Part shown: piece after piece, positions 34,769-47,025 of the stretch
How the letters are laid out: each line of letters begins with the position of its first letter
How positions within the stretch are numbered: position 1 is the first letter of the stretch
Assembly: GCF_009730915.1 (NCBI RefSeq)
Contig: NC_052486.1
Span: forward strand, 18,009,589-18,073,588
DNA: 64,000 bases
DNA from: Dioscorea cayenensis subsp. rotundata
Taxonomy: Eukaryota > Streptophyta > Magnoliopsida > Dioscoreales > Dioscoreaceae
Direction: 5' to 3'
Translations under genes and position numbers: made by a program
Notes under the pieces: model-generated
The model's database searches: none
Seen by the model: the letters and a program-made list of their open reading frames with translations, nothing else
Told to the model about the DNA's origin: nothing

Positions 34769-36235
34769 ATGTCATCCACAGGCAGCACGCAGAGCACCTC
34801 TCAAGGCAGCTCAGACAGTAGCGGTCTAGTATGGATAATAATTATGATTGGTGAGATCCTTATCCAACACAATCAAGTTCATCTTTGGTTCTTTCATGCA
34901 TAGTTCCTGCTTGGGTTCCATTCTCAAATTCATCTATTTCTGTAAATGTTTGCATGCAGTAATCATAATACTGGATTTTTATTGGTAAAAGGAGTACTGG
35001 TGACAATTGGGAAAATATATTTCTTGTACACGTTGTACCAGAAACATGTGTTGCGGAAAACCAATAATTCAAATCCATCACCTGTCATGTATGGAGATGC
35101 AAATATGGTTTCCCCAAATTTATGGATTGAAGATGCAACAGTGGAGAGGTTTCTCAAACAGATTGCAAAGGAGAAGCCAATCAGATTTACATTCCCACAG
35201 CTTGCTGGCATCACTCGCAACTACACCATTCGCCTGGGCTCTGGCGGTTTTGGAATAGTCTACAAGGGACAGCTTCCTAATGGAGTCCAAGTAGCAGTAA
35301 AAGTGCTAAACACTGTAGGATCTGAGGACAAGAGACTAATGGAGCAGCAGTTCATGGCAGAGATTGGCACCATTGGAAGAACATTTCATGCAAACCTTGT
35401 TAAACTCTATGGCTTCTGCTATGATTCAATTGCCAGAGCCCTGATCTATGAGTACATGGACAAGGGATCTCTAGACACATATCTGTTTGACAAGAGCCAC
35501 ATCATTACATGGGAGAAGTTGCATGAGATTGCAATAGGTACAGCAAAAGCACTCTCTTACTTGCACGATGAATGCGAGCAAAGGATCATACACTATGACA
35601 TCAAACCAGCAAACATCCTCCTAGACAACAACTTCACCCCTAAAGTGGCTGACTTTGGATTGGCAAAGCTTTGCAACAGAGAGAACACTCATGTGAGCAT
35701 GACTGTAGGGCGGGGGACTCCGGGTTATGCAGCACCGGAGATGTGGATGATGGGACAAGTGACATACAAATGTGATGTTTATAGCTTTGGGATACTCCTG
35801 TTTGAGATTGCAGGGAGGAGAAGGAGCTTTGATGCAAGCTTGGAGGAAGATGAGCGTTGGTTTCCAAAGTGGGTGTGGGAGAGGTACGAGAATGGAGAAA
35901 TGGAAAAGGTGCTGGAGATGATTGGAGTTGATGATGAACACAAGGGTGAAACAGAGAGGAAACTAATGGTGGCCTTGTGGTGTGTGCAGTACCAGCCAGA
36001 AAGAAGGCCTCCCATGGACAAGGTTGTGAAGATGTTGGAAGGGGAAATGGAGATTGTGCCTCCATTGAATCCTTTCCAGCACCTGCTTTCAACTTCTGCA
36101 CCATCCAAGGATTTATGGAGTGGCACGAGTTTGTCATCAAGTGGAGCAGATAACCAAGGACTAAGATTTCACTCTTTACAACAGCAGCAACAACAACAAC
36201 AAGAAGCCGCTAGATTTTACTCTTTACCAGTTTAA
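34769..36235 (+). CDS. KinC: B-type LRK10L-like non-RD kinase
   Basis: Exon 1 (34769-34850, MSSTGSTQSTSQ...) has the length, start and donor of KinB. The acceptor used by KinB (34959 here) would shift the frame. An AG at 34994 restores it and gives 440 residues, although its pyrimidine tract is poor. From there the frame is open to 36235: weak hydrophobic segment, NLWIEDATVERFL linker, glycine loop GSGGFG, AVK lysine, catalytic loop HYDIKPAN (non-RD), DFG, APE and a tail with eight Gln. All catalytic residues are present. There is no ectodomain. It may be functional if the alternative acceptor is used; otherwise it is a very young pseudogene. KinB is its close paralogue. Confidence 0.75.
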
Positions 36236-36658
36236 AAAACCATACAGTAATTACCCGCAGCCCACTTCAAGTATATCAGCAATTTGTAGCTGAAACAAAT
36301 GAAATGCACATTATTTTCTCAGTTTGAACTAGTTTTTCTTTATATTAAACCAGTGATTTATCCATTTTCATATATATATAATATATAATGCATATTCCAA
36401 AATGCACATGTGAGTAACTTTTAAAGTAGCCTATTAAGTTAAAACTTCAGAACAGAGTCAGGCTGGACGTTGAGTTGCATGTGTTAAAAGTTAAGGTTAT
36501 GTGTCGAGATACGCAAGCTTCGCTTGCCTCCTATTTTGATGTAATACCAACCACCTTAGCCTTCGAATGCAGTCTTAACTCTAAAACTCTTTATGATTGT
36601 CTTCTCATGTAACTCTCCAGCTCTGCATAGACGCACAACAAATGAAAATTATAATCAA
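36236..36658. other. KinC 3' flank
   Basis: No gene. The 3' UTR-like stretch is shared with KinB. From about 36420 on it aligns with the region upstream of KinE (50200-51170). Confidence 0.6.
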
Positions 36659-37059
36659 TGTTAAGAATATATATGTTATAAATGTAAAGATAGTAATAAG
36701 AATAAAGAGCCAGAGTATTTACCAAAAACCCAAAAACCCTGAAGAATTAACTTCTTTTTCTTCTTTCTTCTTTTATTTCTCTCTTTTATTTCTCTTCTCT
36801 ATATCACAAAGTATACAAAATGAGGAGGTATTTATAGGGTTACAAGAGTTGAATGAACTGCCAGGATCGATTCGATCCGACGGTCCAAAATACCCTGGTT
36901 GGTGGAATAATAACAGTACCGACGGCTGCTACAGTACCACATGGGCGGATGCTACAGTGTTGCGGCTGATACAGTAATATCTAGAAGTTGCTATAGTAAT
37001 GTCGGCTGCTACAGTGAAATTGCTACAGTAGTCATTCATTAAAATATTTGTTTATAACA
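36659..37059 (-). repeat. Copia-2 3' LTR (left)
   Basis: 401 bp, including four to five GGCTGCTACAGTA-like short repeats near its right end. It is 80 bp longer than the partner LTR because of those repeats. Confidence 0.92.
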
Positions 37060-37077
37060 CTCCCCCTTGGATGCCTA

Positions 37078-37262
37078 CGACCAAAGGATATGCCTCGTTA
37101 AAACCTTGCTAGGAAAAACCCAGTGGGATAAAAACCTAGCTAAGGAAAAAGAGTACACTATCCTTGGTACATTTGAGGGTTACTGCCTCATTAAAAACCT
37201 TGCCTCGGAAAAACCCATTGGGACAAAAACCTTGGCGAAGGGAAAAAGAGTACAGTCTCCCA
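37078..37262. repeat. Direct repeat inside Copia-2, two copies of about 65 bp
   Basis: Two diverged copies, each containing TTAAAACCTTGC, GGAAAAACCCA and GGAAAAAGAGTACA, separated by about 60 bp. This block is common near the polypurine tract of some Copia lineages and is non-coding. Confidence 0.8.
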
Positions 37263-37558
37263 CTCAAATAAATAACTTTTAACTTATATCAGAAGTACTT
37301 ACATCCTTGAGTCTTCTCATCCCGATTTTGTGTATAAGTCTTTGATGAATGCACTTAGGAAGTGATTTTGTGAATAGATCGACTGATTCTCACCTGGATC
37401 GAATCTTTTGAACTTCAATAACGCCTTCTTTCTGGAGATCATGAGTGTAGAAAATTTTTGGTGATATATGTTTCGTTTTATCACCTTTAATATAACCTCC
37501 TTGTATTTGAGAAATACAAGCACTCGTTGTCTTCATAAATTACTCGTAGCATTTGTTG

Positions 37559-40500
37559 TTACTCGATGGTAATTTGCATGATGATCGTATATGCCCAATC
37601 ATAGATCGTAACCATCTGGCATTCACGACTTGCTTCATGGAGAGCTAGAATTTCAAAGCATGATTTGATGAAGTAGTCGTAAGAGTTTGTTTTTGTAGAA
37701 CGCCATGAGATGGTCGTACCATTAGTAAGAAAACATGTATCCAGGTCCCGAGATCGCCCTTTCGTGAGGGTCGACGGATATCCAAAGATCGCAGAAAACC
37801 TCGTGAGGCTAGATGAAGATTCTTGTTGATAGAATAAACCCAGATCTGTAGTTCCTCGTAAATAACGTAGCACATCTTTTACTCATTTCCAGTGTCTTCG
37901 TGTCGCTGTAGAACCGTATCTTGCTAGAAGATTTACTCGCAAAAAGCTATATCCGGTCCGGTATTATTTGCAAGGTACATTAATGCACCGATTGCACTTA
38001 AATATGGAGTTTCGGACCAAGAATGATCTCTCCTTCTTCCGTGGGCGAAAATGGATCTTTCTCGAACATCAAGAGTTCGTACGACCATCATGCGTACTCA
38101 GTGGATAAGCCTTCTCCATATCGAATCTCTTCACAGACCTTTTTCTCAGATAGGGTTGATTGATGCACAAATATCCCCGAGGATAAGTGCTCGATTTGTA
38201 TACCCTAGACGTAATTTGGTCTTTCCCAAATCTTTCATTTCAAATTCTTTTTTTCGAGATATGATCGTCGCAATTGCAATTTCGGAATGAGTGCCTACAA
38301 GATTTAAATCATCCACATATACTCGCTATCACAACAAAAACCGTTAGTATAACTTTTAATAAACACACATGGACATATATTATCATTTTGGTACCCTTCT
38401 TTTTATAAGATATTCATCGAGACGGTTATACCACATCCGTCCCGGATTATTTTTAACCCATAAAGAGATCTCCGTAATTTAATACGATGATAAATGATGA
38501 TTATTTGTAATGTTTGTTTTTTTCTATATCCTTCGTGGATTTTTCATATATATGTCATTTTCAAGTAATCCATACGAGATATGCTCGTGACAACATCCAT
38601 CAACCCTGCATATCTAATTTATTACTATCGCCATGGCAATTAAAAATCGAAAAGTAATTCCATCCATTACATGAGAATATGTCTCTTCATAATCAATACC
38701 ATGCATTTGAGAAAAACCTTGAGCAACCAGTCTTGCTTTGTATCTCATAATTTGATTATTTTCATTTTTTTTCTCACGAATACCCATTTATAACCGACTG
38801 GTTTTATCCCTTCTGGTGTTGGCACTATCGGCTCAAACACCTAACGTTTTGACAGAGAATTTAGCTCAGCCTGGATGGCTTCTTTCCATTTTGGCCAATC
38901 ATTTCTTTGTCGACATTCTTCAATGGATCGTGGCTCTGGATCATTATCAGTATTTATTTCTATATCTGTAGCCACATTGTAGATGAATATATCATTTATT
39001 TCGGTCTCATGCCGATTCAATCTTTGACCATCATCTACATAGCAAATTGAATTTTCAACATTTTCAGAAATATCATCCCCATTTATTCTTCATTAACTTG
39101 TTCTGAGGGTTTTAAAATTTCCTCTCCCTCTTTACATGGGAGATCCTTTTCTTTATTTTTCTGCTTCCTTTTTCTAGGAGCTGAATCTTTAGCGCCAATT
39201 GGTCTTCCACGTTTTTGTCGTGGTTTATTTTCTACTTGATTTTCTTTCAATGGATTCTTAGGAATCTCAATTCTTGCAGGAGCATCGGGCAGTCGGTATA
39301 TATGATTTGGTTATCATTTTTAGTATCAGTGAATGCATCGGTATTTCATTTGCAATATTTTTGCAATTTAATGATCCTTTGAACTTCAAGTTCACATTCA
39401 TTGGTACGAGGATCATATGTATGTAATCGTGATGCATTCCAATCAATTTCTTTTGGCTCATTTTGAGTGATCATTTCTCCCCCTAATGCAGGGAAGATAG
39501 ATTCCATCACTTTAATACGTGTGAAATATAATCCTGAGGATATACAGGGAAAGCTTTCAAGTACACGTTTTGGCATGAAATAACTTGTGTAATATAAAGA
39601 TATTCTTTTCCTTCCTTATCAACCGCTCTCTAAATGATATCCATTGAGACGTATATCTTTAAAAGCTTAAAAGGTTCCTCCTAGACTTAGGGGAATAGAG
39701 AGCATTTTTTTCATCCGCAAGGATGTTCCATTTGGCAACATCAATCGCCGCTTCTCCGAACCTTCAACCGTGTCTGATGACCCTGCTATTGTGGCTATAC
39801 ATGCCTTTCTCATTGATAAGGATATAAAATATATTTTTCTTGTGAAAATAGTATGCGTTGTCCCCTGAATCAATAATGCATTCATCATCGACCATATTCT
39901 AACAAAACAAAAAGAAAAAAACATAATTTAATAAAAACATAAAGACATATTACAAACTAGTCTATAAGGAAATCGACATATCTAAATATGTATTTTTCGA
40001 TTACATTTAAATTATTTATGGAATTATCCTCAATTGGATCAACTATGTGGTTGTCGCCAGAAAATTTGTCTCAATATCTTTACCTTTCTTATTTTTTTAA
40101 GTGATTCTTGGTAAAGATGGACAAAAATGTTTTTGGGGTCCCTGCAAATTTCGGACCAACGACCTTCCGAGCCACGACGATAGCATGTATCTTTCTTTGT
40201 CTCTAACCCCATCTTGTGGCTTTTGTTGCTTCGTTGATGTACATCAATTCATTATCGCGTGGTCCGATATTATTTCGCCCCCACCATGACAGCGTGAGTC
40301 CTCGACCACCCTCGTCCACCACGGTTTTTTAAAACCAAGATCGCAACCACGCCCATCTTCTTTGCCCAAAAATTAATTTCCGGCGAGTGGTCGATCCGGA
40401 TGGTCGAGATTGATGATTCTCGCATCAACAATTCATTGTTTTTGCTCCGCCACAAGGAGACAAGAAATTAATTCGAGAATTTTTGTAAAAATTCTTTTTC

Positions 40501-40978
40501 TCTATATTGTTGTTGTAATATAACATTTCGTGCGTGAAATGTTGTAAATGTTTTCTCGAGCATCATTTCTTCTGTTAATGTTTCTCCACAGAGACGTAGC
40601 ACTGAAACAATTTTAAATAGCTCGGAATTATATTCTTGCACGCTTTTAAAAATCTTGAAACCCCGAGGCTTGACCAATCATTGCGTCGTTTGTGTGCAAG
40701 TAGACCATTCCGAGATGTTCAAATCTCTTTCGTGGGATAACCACAATTCCCCGTGGATCCTCAATGGTCAAGTATTCATTCTTCGAGCCATCATCAATAT
40801 GATGCCTTATAAATATTAAGGCTTTCGCCTTATTATCACTAGGCTCATTGTTATTAGTCTCAATAGTTTTACTCAGGTTTCTTGCTTTCAGATGGAGCTT
40901 GATATCGAGGCTCCAGGATATATAATTGCTCCCCGAGATTTGAAGGGCCTCAAATTCTCTTTTTGCAATATTTGTCAT
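37559..40978 (-). pseudogene. Copia-2 gag-pol remnant lacking integrase
   Basis: The minus-strand ATG at 40978 opens gag (MTNIAKREFEALQISGSNY), which continues in another frame with VQEYNSELFKIVSVLRLCGE (to 40468). Protease-like sequence with TTHTIFTRK and MLPNGTSLRMK lies at 39924-39667. Next comes the region that normally follows integrase, with IDWNASRLHTYDPRTNECEL (39576-39346). The integrase core between these is absent. RT/RNase H pieces follow leftward, ending with GTTISWRST and ILALHEASREC (37870-37560). At least eight frame breaks are present. It cannot function. Confidence 0.8.
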
Positions 40979-41049
40979 TTTCTCTTCAAAATAATAATAT
41001 AGCAAGTAATTAGAATAGAGTGTACAGAATAAAATATAAATCATACATA

Positions 41050-41165
41050 CTGTTTATGTATATGGGACTGTTTACATATACGGTACCGTTTATATATGAT
41101 ACTATTCATATATACGGTACTGTTCATATATGACACTATTCATATATACAGTACTATTCATACGA
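41050..41165. repeat. Short tandem repeats in the Copia-2 leader
   Basis: About three units of roughly 36 bp, with ACTGTTCATATATGACAC and TATTCATATATACGGTAC, between the 5' LTR and gag. They are non-coding. Confidence 0.75.
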
Positions 41166-41711
41166 TGCAATTATTGCAGCATTGGGAATAAAAATTTGTT
41201 TGAAAGTGATTATAAGTTAAAAGGGAAGAAGAAGTAAAAGATAAGTGAGAGAAGAAAGTAGGGGGCCGACGGAGAGACTCGAAGGGGCCGGCGGAGTTGG
41301 GCGACGGGGAAGAGAAAAAGGGCCCGGCAGATTTTTACCTGATTTTGTCAACGATCGCCAAAATCGGAGGGTCGCCGCGAAAACTTAGAAAAGATGATGT
41401 TTGATAATTTGGATTTGGTGGAAAACTTCATTGTAATAATAATATTATTGTTTTTGTTGTTTATTTTAAAAGTACTGGTAATATTAGCCTTAGTGGCTTT
41501 AGTACTGTATGTTTTTTATGTATGCTTCTAAGAAAACCCTATGTATGGTTGATTGAAATTATGTAATAATAAAATGTATGGTTTGCTAGTATTATATTAC
41601 CTGTCGAACCTTCCTGCATTCAGTGTTAGAAATAGATTCCACATATATAATATATATATTATATAAGCCAAAGAAAATTAAAATCATATTAGCAAATTCG
41701 TGCTGATAACG

Positions 41712-42032
41712 TGTTAAGAATATATATGTTATAAATGTAAAGATAGTAATAAGAATAGAGAGCCAGAGTATTTACCAAAAACCCAAAAACCCTGAAAAAT
41801 TAACTTCTTCTTCTTCTTTCTTCTTTTATTTCTCTCTTTTCTTTCTCTTCTCTATATCACAAAGTATACAAAATGAGGGGGTATTTATAGGGTTACAAGA
41901 GTTGAATGAATGGCCAAGATCGATTCGATCTGACGGTCCAAAATACCCTGGTTGGTGGAATAATAACAGTACTGGCGGCTGCTACAGTGAAATTGCTACA
42001 GTATGCGTCCATTAAAATATTTATTTTTAACA
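41712..42032 (-). repeat. Copia-2 5' LTR (right)
   Basis: 321 bp. Same ends as 36659-37059, but it lacks about 80 bp of the short-repeat tract. The inner neighbour reads CGTTATCAGCACGAA on the minus strand, in the primer-binding position. Confidence 0.92.
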
Positions 42033-42278
42033 ATCAACATATTATTTAATTGTATCAAGTTGAACTTGGTGGAACTTAGTCTCCTCCTGTTGCTTTTAAA
42101 TTTTGGGTTGGATTAATTAATATTTGTTTCATTTGTAATAATAGTGATAGAAGAAGAAGACGTATTGCCCATATTTTTTAATAAAAAAACTTTCAAAGGA
42201 CATGAAAAAGAAAACCTATATTTTAATTGTTTGGTGTTCCAATCCCAAAAGTCAGCAAATTGAAAATTGACTGCCTAT

Positions 42279-42592
42279 TATTTATTTATTTATTTATTAA
42301 AAAAATGAATGAACCCTATTCATTAGACATAAAGAAAAAGTAAAACAACTAAATACAACAACAGATACGCAACCAACACAGAGGAACACAACCAAAACAA
42401 ACAACATAATATAATATATAGTCCACTAAACGTGGAGCAAATAAGAAGATAAAACAAAATACAGACATGTCCACTTCTAGAGAAGAGAGGATGTTCTTAG
42501 GAGTCTCAAGGTGTAAGCACTAAGAGGTGCTAGCCAACACTACTCTTAACCATCAGGGACTACTCAGCTCACCTCTCCTGGGGTCTGCAAAC
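42279..42592 (-). mobile_element. 5'-truncated LINE-like insert upstream of KinD
   Basis: A 314-bp insert opens (plus-strand view) with an ATTTATTTATTTATT run and AAAAAAATGAATGAACCC, like a reversed LINE tail. It is flanked by ACTGCCTAT at 42270-42278 and 42593-42601. The KinE upstream region lacks it. Confidence 0.75.
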
Positions 42593-42689
42593 ACTGCCTA
42601 TGCGTATGTTGTGAAGGTCCAAGAAGGCTGCCCGGAAGAAAAGAAAAGTATTGTTTATATTTATTATTTGGCATCAAGTTGGCCCTACT

Positions 42690-42818
42690 CAACGCTCAAC
42701 AACTTTATCTTTCTTTGTCCTTAATTGACTTCCCACCAAACATTAATTGTTATGTACACAGAGAAAAGAAGTGCGATTGTTGCAGAGAAGAACAAGAGGA
42801 AGAAATAGTAAAAGAACC
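42690..42818 (+). other. 5' UTR exon of KinD (start approximate)
   Basis: An AG-rich leader ends at AAGAACC before the donor GTGAGT, with its acceptor at 43145. The KinE leader has the same sequence and structure. A TATA-like TTTATATTTATT lies upstream at about 42654-42665. Confidence 0.5.
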
Positions 42819-43155
42819 GTGAGTCTAATTCTCTGTATATCCCTGCTATTTCAATTCTATAGTTATAATTCTTATCATGTTACAGAAATTCATGAATTAC
42901 AATAAAATTAAATAAAAAAAAAGATGTTATTGAAATACCTTGGAAATGATTGACACTGCAGAAACTGCATCTCAATCATTAGAAGTATTTAGCAGCATGT
43001 TATCATCAAGTACCTGCAGTAAAATTCACTACTGAGATAATACGAGATCAGTTCTATCATTGATTCAGTTTGATACTACTTATAGATTGTGTTTGCATTC
43101 ACATAGTAGCAATACAAAAAATTCATGTCATTTTTCTTATAGCAGGCTATTGAAA

Positions 43156-44472
43156 ATGTCAAATACGCCGACCAACAGTACTCCCTCAGGCTCGGATACG
43201 AGCAGCACGTCTGCTGGAGCAACAGCAGCTACCATCGGTACTTTGCGAAAAAGAATTGTATATCTCTAGTTATGTGCTCTGAATTCTACTTATTTCTGCA
43301 TATTTTCTACAGTATCAACCATAGTTGGTGGTATTGTGATCATTGTTATAGCTATTGCAATTATCAGATGCATTCAGAAGAACAGAATGCAAGCAAGGAA
43401 CACATCCGTGCAGACAACCAGTGAATCCGCTGTGAATGAGGATTCAAACTTCGACATGGTTACAATCGAGCGGTTTCTAACAGATATAGTAAAAGAGAGG
43501 CCTGTCAGATTTACTGCTCAGAATATTATAGATTTTACGCAAAACTTTGCACAGAAACTGGGTTCAGGAGGTTTTGGGATAGTCTACAAAGGACAGTTCC
43601 CCAATGGTGTACAGATAGCGGTAAAAGTACTTCACAAAACTCAGGATAAAAGAGCTGAAGAACAGTTCATGGCAGAGATAGGAACCATAGGAAGAACATA
43701 CCACATCAACCTTGTCCGGCTCTACGGATTCTGCTTCGACAACTCTTTGAAAGCACTTGTTTATGAGTACATGGAGAAGGGATCGCTGGACGGTTACTTG
43801 TTCGATGAGAATCAGAAGCTCAAATGGGAAAAACTTCATGCGATTGCCATTGGAACAGCCAAGGGGATCAGATACCTGCATGAGGAGTGTCAGAAAAAGA
43901 TAGTGCATTATGATATAAAGCCGGGAAATGTTCTTCTGGATGCTAATTTCTCTCCAAAAGTGGCTGATTTCGGATTGGCAAGGCTTTGTGATAGAGATAA
44001 TTCTCATGTCACCGTGACAGGAGGCGGGGGAACTCCTGGCTATGCAGCACCAGAGCTCTGGATGCCATATCCGGTGACTCACAAGTGCGATGTTTACAGC
44101 TATGGAATGCTCTTGTTTGAGATACTGGGAAGGAGACGGAATCTCATTCTTGGCCAGGCAGAGAGCCAAGAATGGTTTCCGAGATGGATATGGGACAAGT
44201 TTGAAGGAGGAGAACTAGAAAGTGTCATGTTAAACTGTGGAATAGAACACAATGACAGAGATAAAGCAGAGAGGATGTGCAAGGTGGCACTGTGGTGTGT
44301 TCAGTATCAACCAGATGCAAGACCTTCAATGAACAGCGTTGTGAGGATGTTGGAAGGAGAGGAAGAGATCATTGCACCAAAGAATCCATTCCCATATATG
44401 ATGCCATCTCAGTGGAGTGAAAGCAGAGGAGATTCAGTTAGCACAGCAACAACAACAAATGAAAGTGAATAA
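43156..44472 (+). CDS. KinD: LRK10L-like membrane-anchored non-RD kinase, A type
   Basis: Exons 43156-43237 and 43313-44472 give 413 residues. The N-terminus (MSNTPTNSTPSGSD, rich in S/T/A) leads into a membrane segment (about 28-47) and the kinase: GSGGFG (111-116), lysine 132, HYDIKPGN (226-233), DFG (246-248), GGGGTPGYAAPE. All catalytic residues except the HRD arginine are present. The start differs from KinA and KinE: KinD has ATG where they have ACG, and ACG where they have ATG. The tail is shorter than in KinA and ends at a stop within TNESE. No cysteine-rich ectodomain is present. Signal output at the membrane is inferred from family. The gene appears intact. Confidence 0.88.
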
Positions 44473-45209
44473 AATAGTCTGATTTACCAAAATCAGCAGT
44501 AAAACTGTAAATTCAGGAAATTCTTGTTCATTTTGTTCAAATTCCATAAATTCTATAAACTCCATCTCTCTTTCCAAACAGTGTTGGATATTTATAAAAA
44601 AAAAAAAAAGTGTTGGATAGTCCTCTAAGCATCAGTCTCAACTGTCAAGAGATGTTTCATTGTGGAATTTTAGACACCTAAAAGACTAAAAGTGTTAATA
44701 TCTGAAGTGATACATCAAGGACGTGAACAAGTCTGCCGCTGCCACACATCTTTGGCCATGGCTTTACTCACATTTGGGAAATGGTAAGTATAACATCGTA
44801 AATTCTCAAAGATTAATGTGCTCAGGGAGCTTCTCAGTGAAGATGTTGGCAGGGGAGATGGTGAACGATTTGTGGAGATAAGAATACCTTTTTCATGAAG
44901 ATTTCATAGGTTGATCAAGAATGTCAGTGAAGTCAAGAAACTCCAAATGTATTAGAATAATGTACTTAACATTCATACATTTCATAAAAATTGGAGGGAA
45001 TCACTGAGTAAATGTGAAATAAATCCTGTTTTTTAGTGGCCAATGGTAACACTTCTCATTCAGTGATGTCCCTACGTCCTACAAGCAAACGTCGTTGAGT
45101 AGTTGTAAAGAAGGTATTAATTGAACCGTGTGTAGATGCACAAGAAAATTCCAAATCTGAAGAAGAGAGATTTCCACATCTCAAGGACCTCACCTTTTGA
45201 CAGGAGTTT
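44473..45209. other. KinD 3' flank
   Basis: No gene. It aligns with the KinE 3' flank (53312-54000). It contains an 18-bp A-rich insert (44591-44608) between two copies of AGTGTTGGATA that is absent downstream of KinE. Confidence 0.65.
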
Positions 45210-45745
45210 GCTCCTACTTGACTTCAATTCTCACATTCATCCATTTTTGTGAGTGTTGTCTTATTCTTGGGAGCAGTTGGGACAGCTGTATTTTGTATAC
45301 AAGTACCTCATGAAACATGAGCTGCAAGTCAACAAAAAAAAAAAGTAATTCAACACGCATGAATCCATCCTCTGCCACGAGTGGAGCTGCAAGAAGGAGC
45401 GCCCTAAATTTAAGGATTGAAAATGCACCGGTGGAGATGATTGGAGTTGTGACAAACACATGGGTGAAACAGAGAGGATGCTAATGGTGGCCTTGAGATG
45501 CGTGCCGGACCAGCCAGAAAGAAGGCCTCCCATGGACAAGGTTGTGAGGATGTTGGAAGGGGAGATGGAGATTCTGCCTCCATTGGTCCCTTTCAAGCAC
45601 CTGCCTACATCTTTTGAACCGTCCACAGATTAGTGGAGGGCCCGTTTTCATCATTAAGTGGAGCAGCTGACCGAGGACTAAGATTTTACCCTTCACAACA
45701 ACAACAACAACATCATGCTAGATTTTACTCTGTACCCCTTTGAAA
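45210..45745 (+). pseudogene. Relic G: B-type kinase with the whole catalytic core deleted
   Basis: Keeps the B-type exon 2 opening (LGAVGTAVFCIQVPHET-like, frameshifted) and the linker to the start of the VERFL motif. It then jumps, within a shared GGAGA, to the C-terminal lobe end (MIGVV...ERMLMVAL) and the Gln-codon tail. About 800 bp, from before the glycine loop to past APE, are gone. Stops and frame changes are present. It lies directly downstream of KinD, as KinB lies downstream of KinA. Confidence 0.85.
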
Positions 45746-45882
45746 AACCATACAATAATTACCCACTGCCCACTTCAAGTACATCAGTAATTTGTAGCTG
45801 AAACAAATGAAATGCATATTTTAAAATGTATACGAACATATTTGGAGGAGAACTAGAGAGTGTTATTTTAAATTGTGGGGAA

Positions 45883-46874
45883 TGTTGGGGATTGGATCAC
45901 TCTACCAATGAGAACCCGGAGCAATGTTTGAGATTTTCAGGATAAAGTATTGTTGATAATATTGTTTATGTATATAGCAGCAGGACTATTTATGTATACG
46001 GTCAAGCATGTGGACGTATACCGGTCCGCACAGTTCTCCACATAGTTCTCAGGACACGTTGTGCGGCCTCCTGTGCGGGCACACACTTGCCTGCAAGGTT
46101 CTCCGGTTGCCTTATACGGCCTCATATGTAGGTGTATTTTAGTCGTATGGCTCCCAAGTTATGTTGTGTAACCTCCTATGCAAATGTAAATCTGTATGAT
46201 TGTCCGTATGACTCTCTAAACCTTCAAACAAAACTCCAAAACACTTCAAACCTTTTTTAAGGTTAGTATGAGACGTAAAACAACAAAGCAAGCTAACAAC
46301 AAGCTTTTAGCATGAAAACCCCCTCTAAATCGAGGGAAAAAAACCACATGACTCCTTAGAACCTTTTAAATACTTTTACAATGTATCAACAATAGGATTA
46401 CAATCTTCACAATTCTGGACACAAGGTAGAGGTTCATAACAAGATGAGCATCATCAACACAAGATGGATTCACAAGAGACAACTTCAAGAAAAGATCTAG
46501 ATCTCAAAAACAATGAGTATCACAACAAACACCAACAAAGAGATCAAAGAGGGATCAAACCGATAGATTTGTAGGGCAACTTGCAAGGATTCTCTTCCTC
46601 AAATCAGCGCTAAATCCGGCTTGACTTCGCCGTCCGATCATCTTGCAACCCAACTTCACCTCCTTCTTCTTGTGCTCTTTTCTTTCTCTCTTCCTTTCTC
46701 TTTCTCACCTTCCTTTCATCTCTAACTATAGCTCTGCAGCCTATTTTCTTCACCTAATTGGTTTTCTAGTTTTGCCCTTGTCCATTGTTGATATATATAT
46801 ATATATATATATATCTTAGGTAATGAGCTGAAGCCCGACTTAATTCCCAGCCCTCAATGGGGCTGAACCCAACA
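45883..46874 (+). mobile_element. Solo LTR, 992 bp
   Basis: Ends TGTTGGGG...CCCAACA form an inverted repeat with TG..CA termini. GATAG follows the right end; the left flank is altered, but the second copy at 62271 is preceded by GATAG. No internal coding region lies between the ends, so the element recombined to one LTR. It contains a (TA)n tract at about 46790-46812. Confidence 0.85.
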
Positions 46875-47025
46875 GATAGAACACAATGACCGAGATAAAG
46901 CTGAGAGGATTTGCAAAGTGGCTTTGTGGTGTGTTAAGTATCAACCAGGTTCAAGACCTTCAATGGACTGCATTGTGAGAATGTTAAAAGGAGATGAAGA
47001 GATCACCACACCAAAGAATCCATTC

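Larger units (their letters stand above)
36659..42032 (-). mobile_element. Copia LTR retrotransposon 2, minus strand, integrase-deleted
   Basis: The element is 5374 bp with LTR ends TGTTAAGAATATA...TTAACA and a 5-bp duplication, ATCAA, at 36654-36658 and 42033-42037. The unoccupied sequence is visible upstream of KinE. The left LTR (36659-37059) is the 3' LTR: beside it CTCCCCCTTGG gives the polypurine tract on the minus strand. The right LTR (41712-42032) is the 5' LTR. Gag, protease and reverse transcriptase/RNase H are recognisable, while the integrase is missing. The coding region is very degraded. Confidence 0.93.

Noticed and set aside
35621-36140. Long antisense open frames (up to 166 codons) opposite the kinase genes, also at 26033-26533 and 52391-52990
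   Set aside because: They recur at the same place opposite every paralogue and mirror the codon bias of the sense strand. No motif, start context or homologue recognised.
34946-36235. Taking ATG 34946 as the KinC start
   Set aside because: It lies in the intron at the place where KinB has TATGTTTGCAG. Exon 1 with the family start and donor is present at 34769. It remains possible only if the intron is retained.
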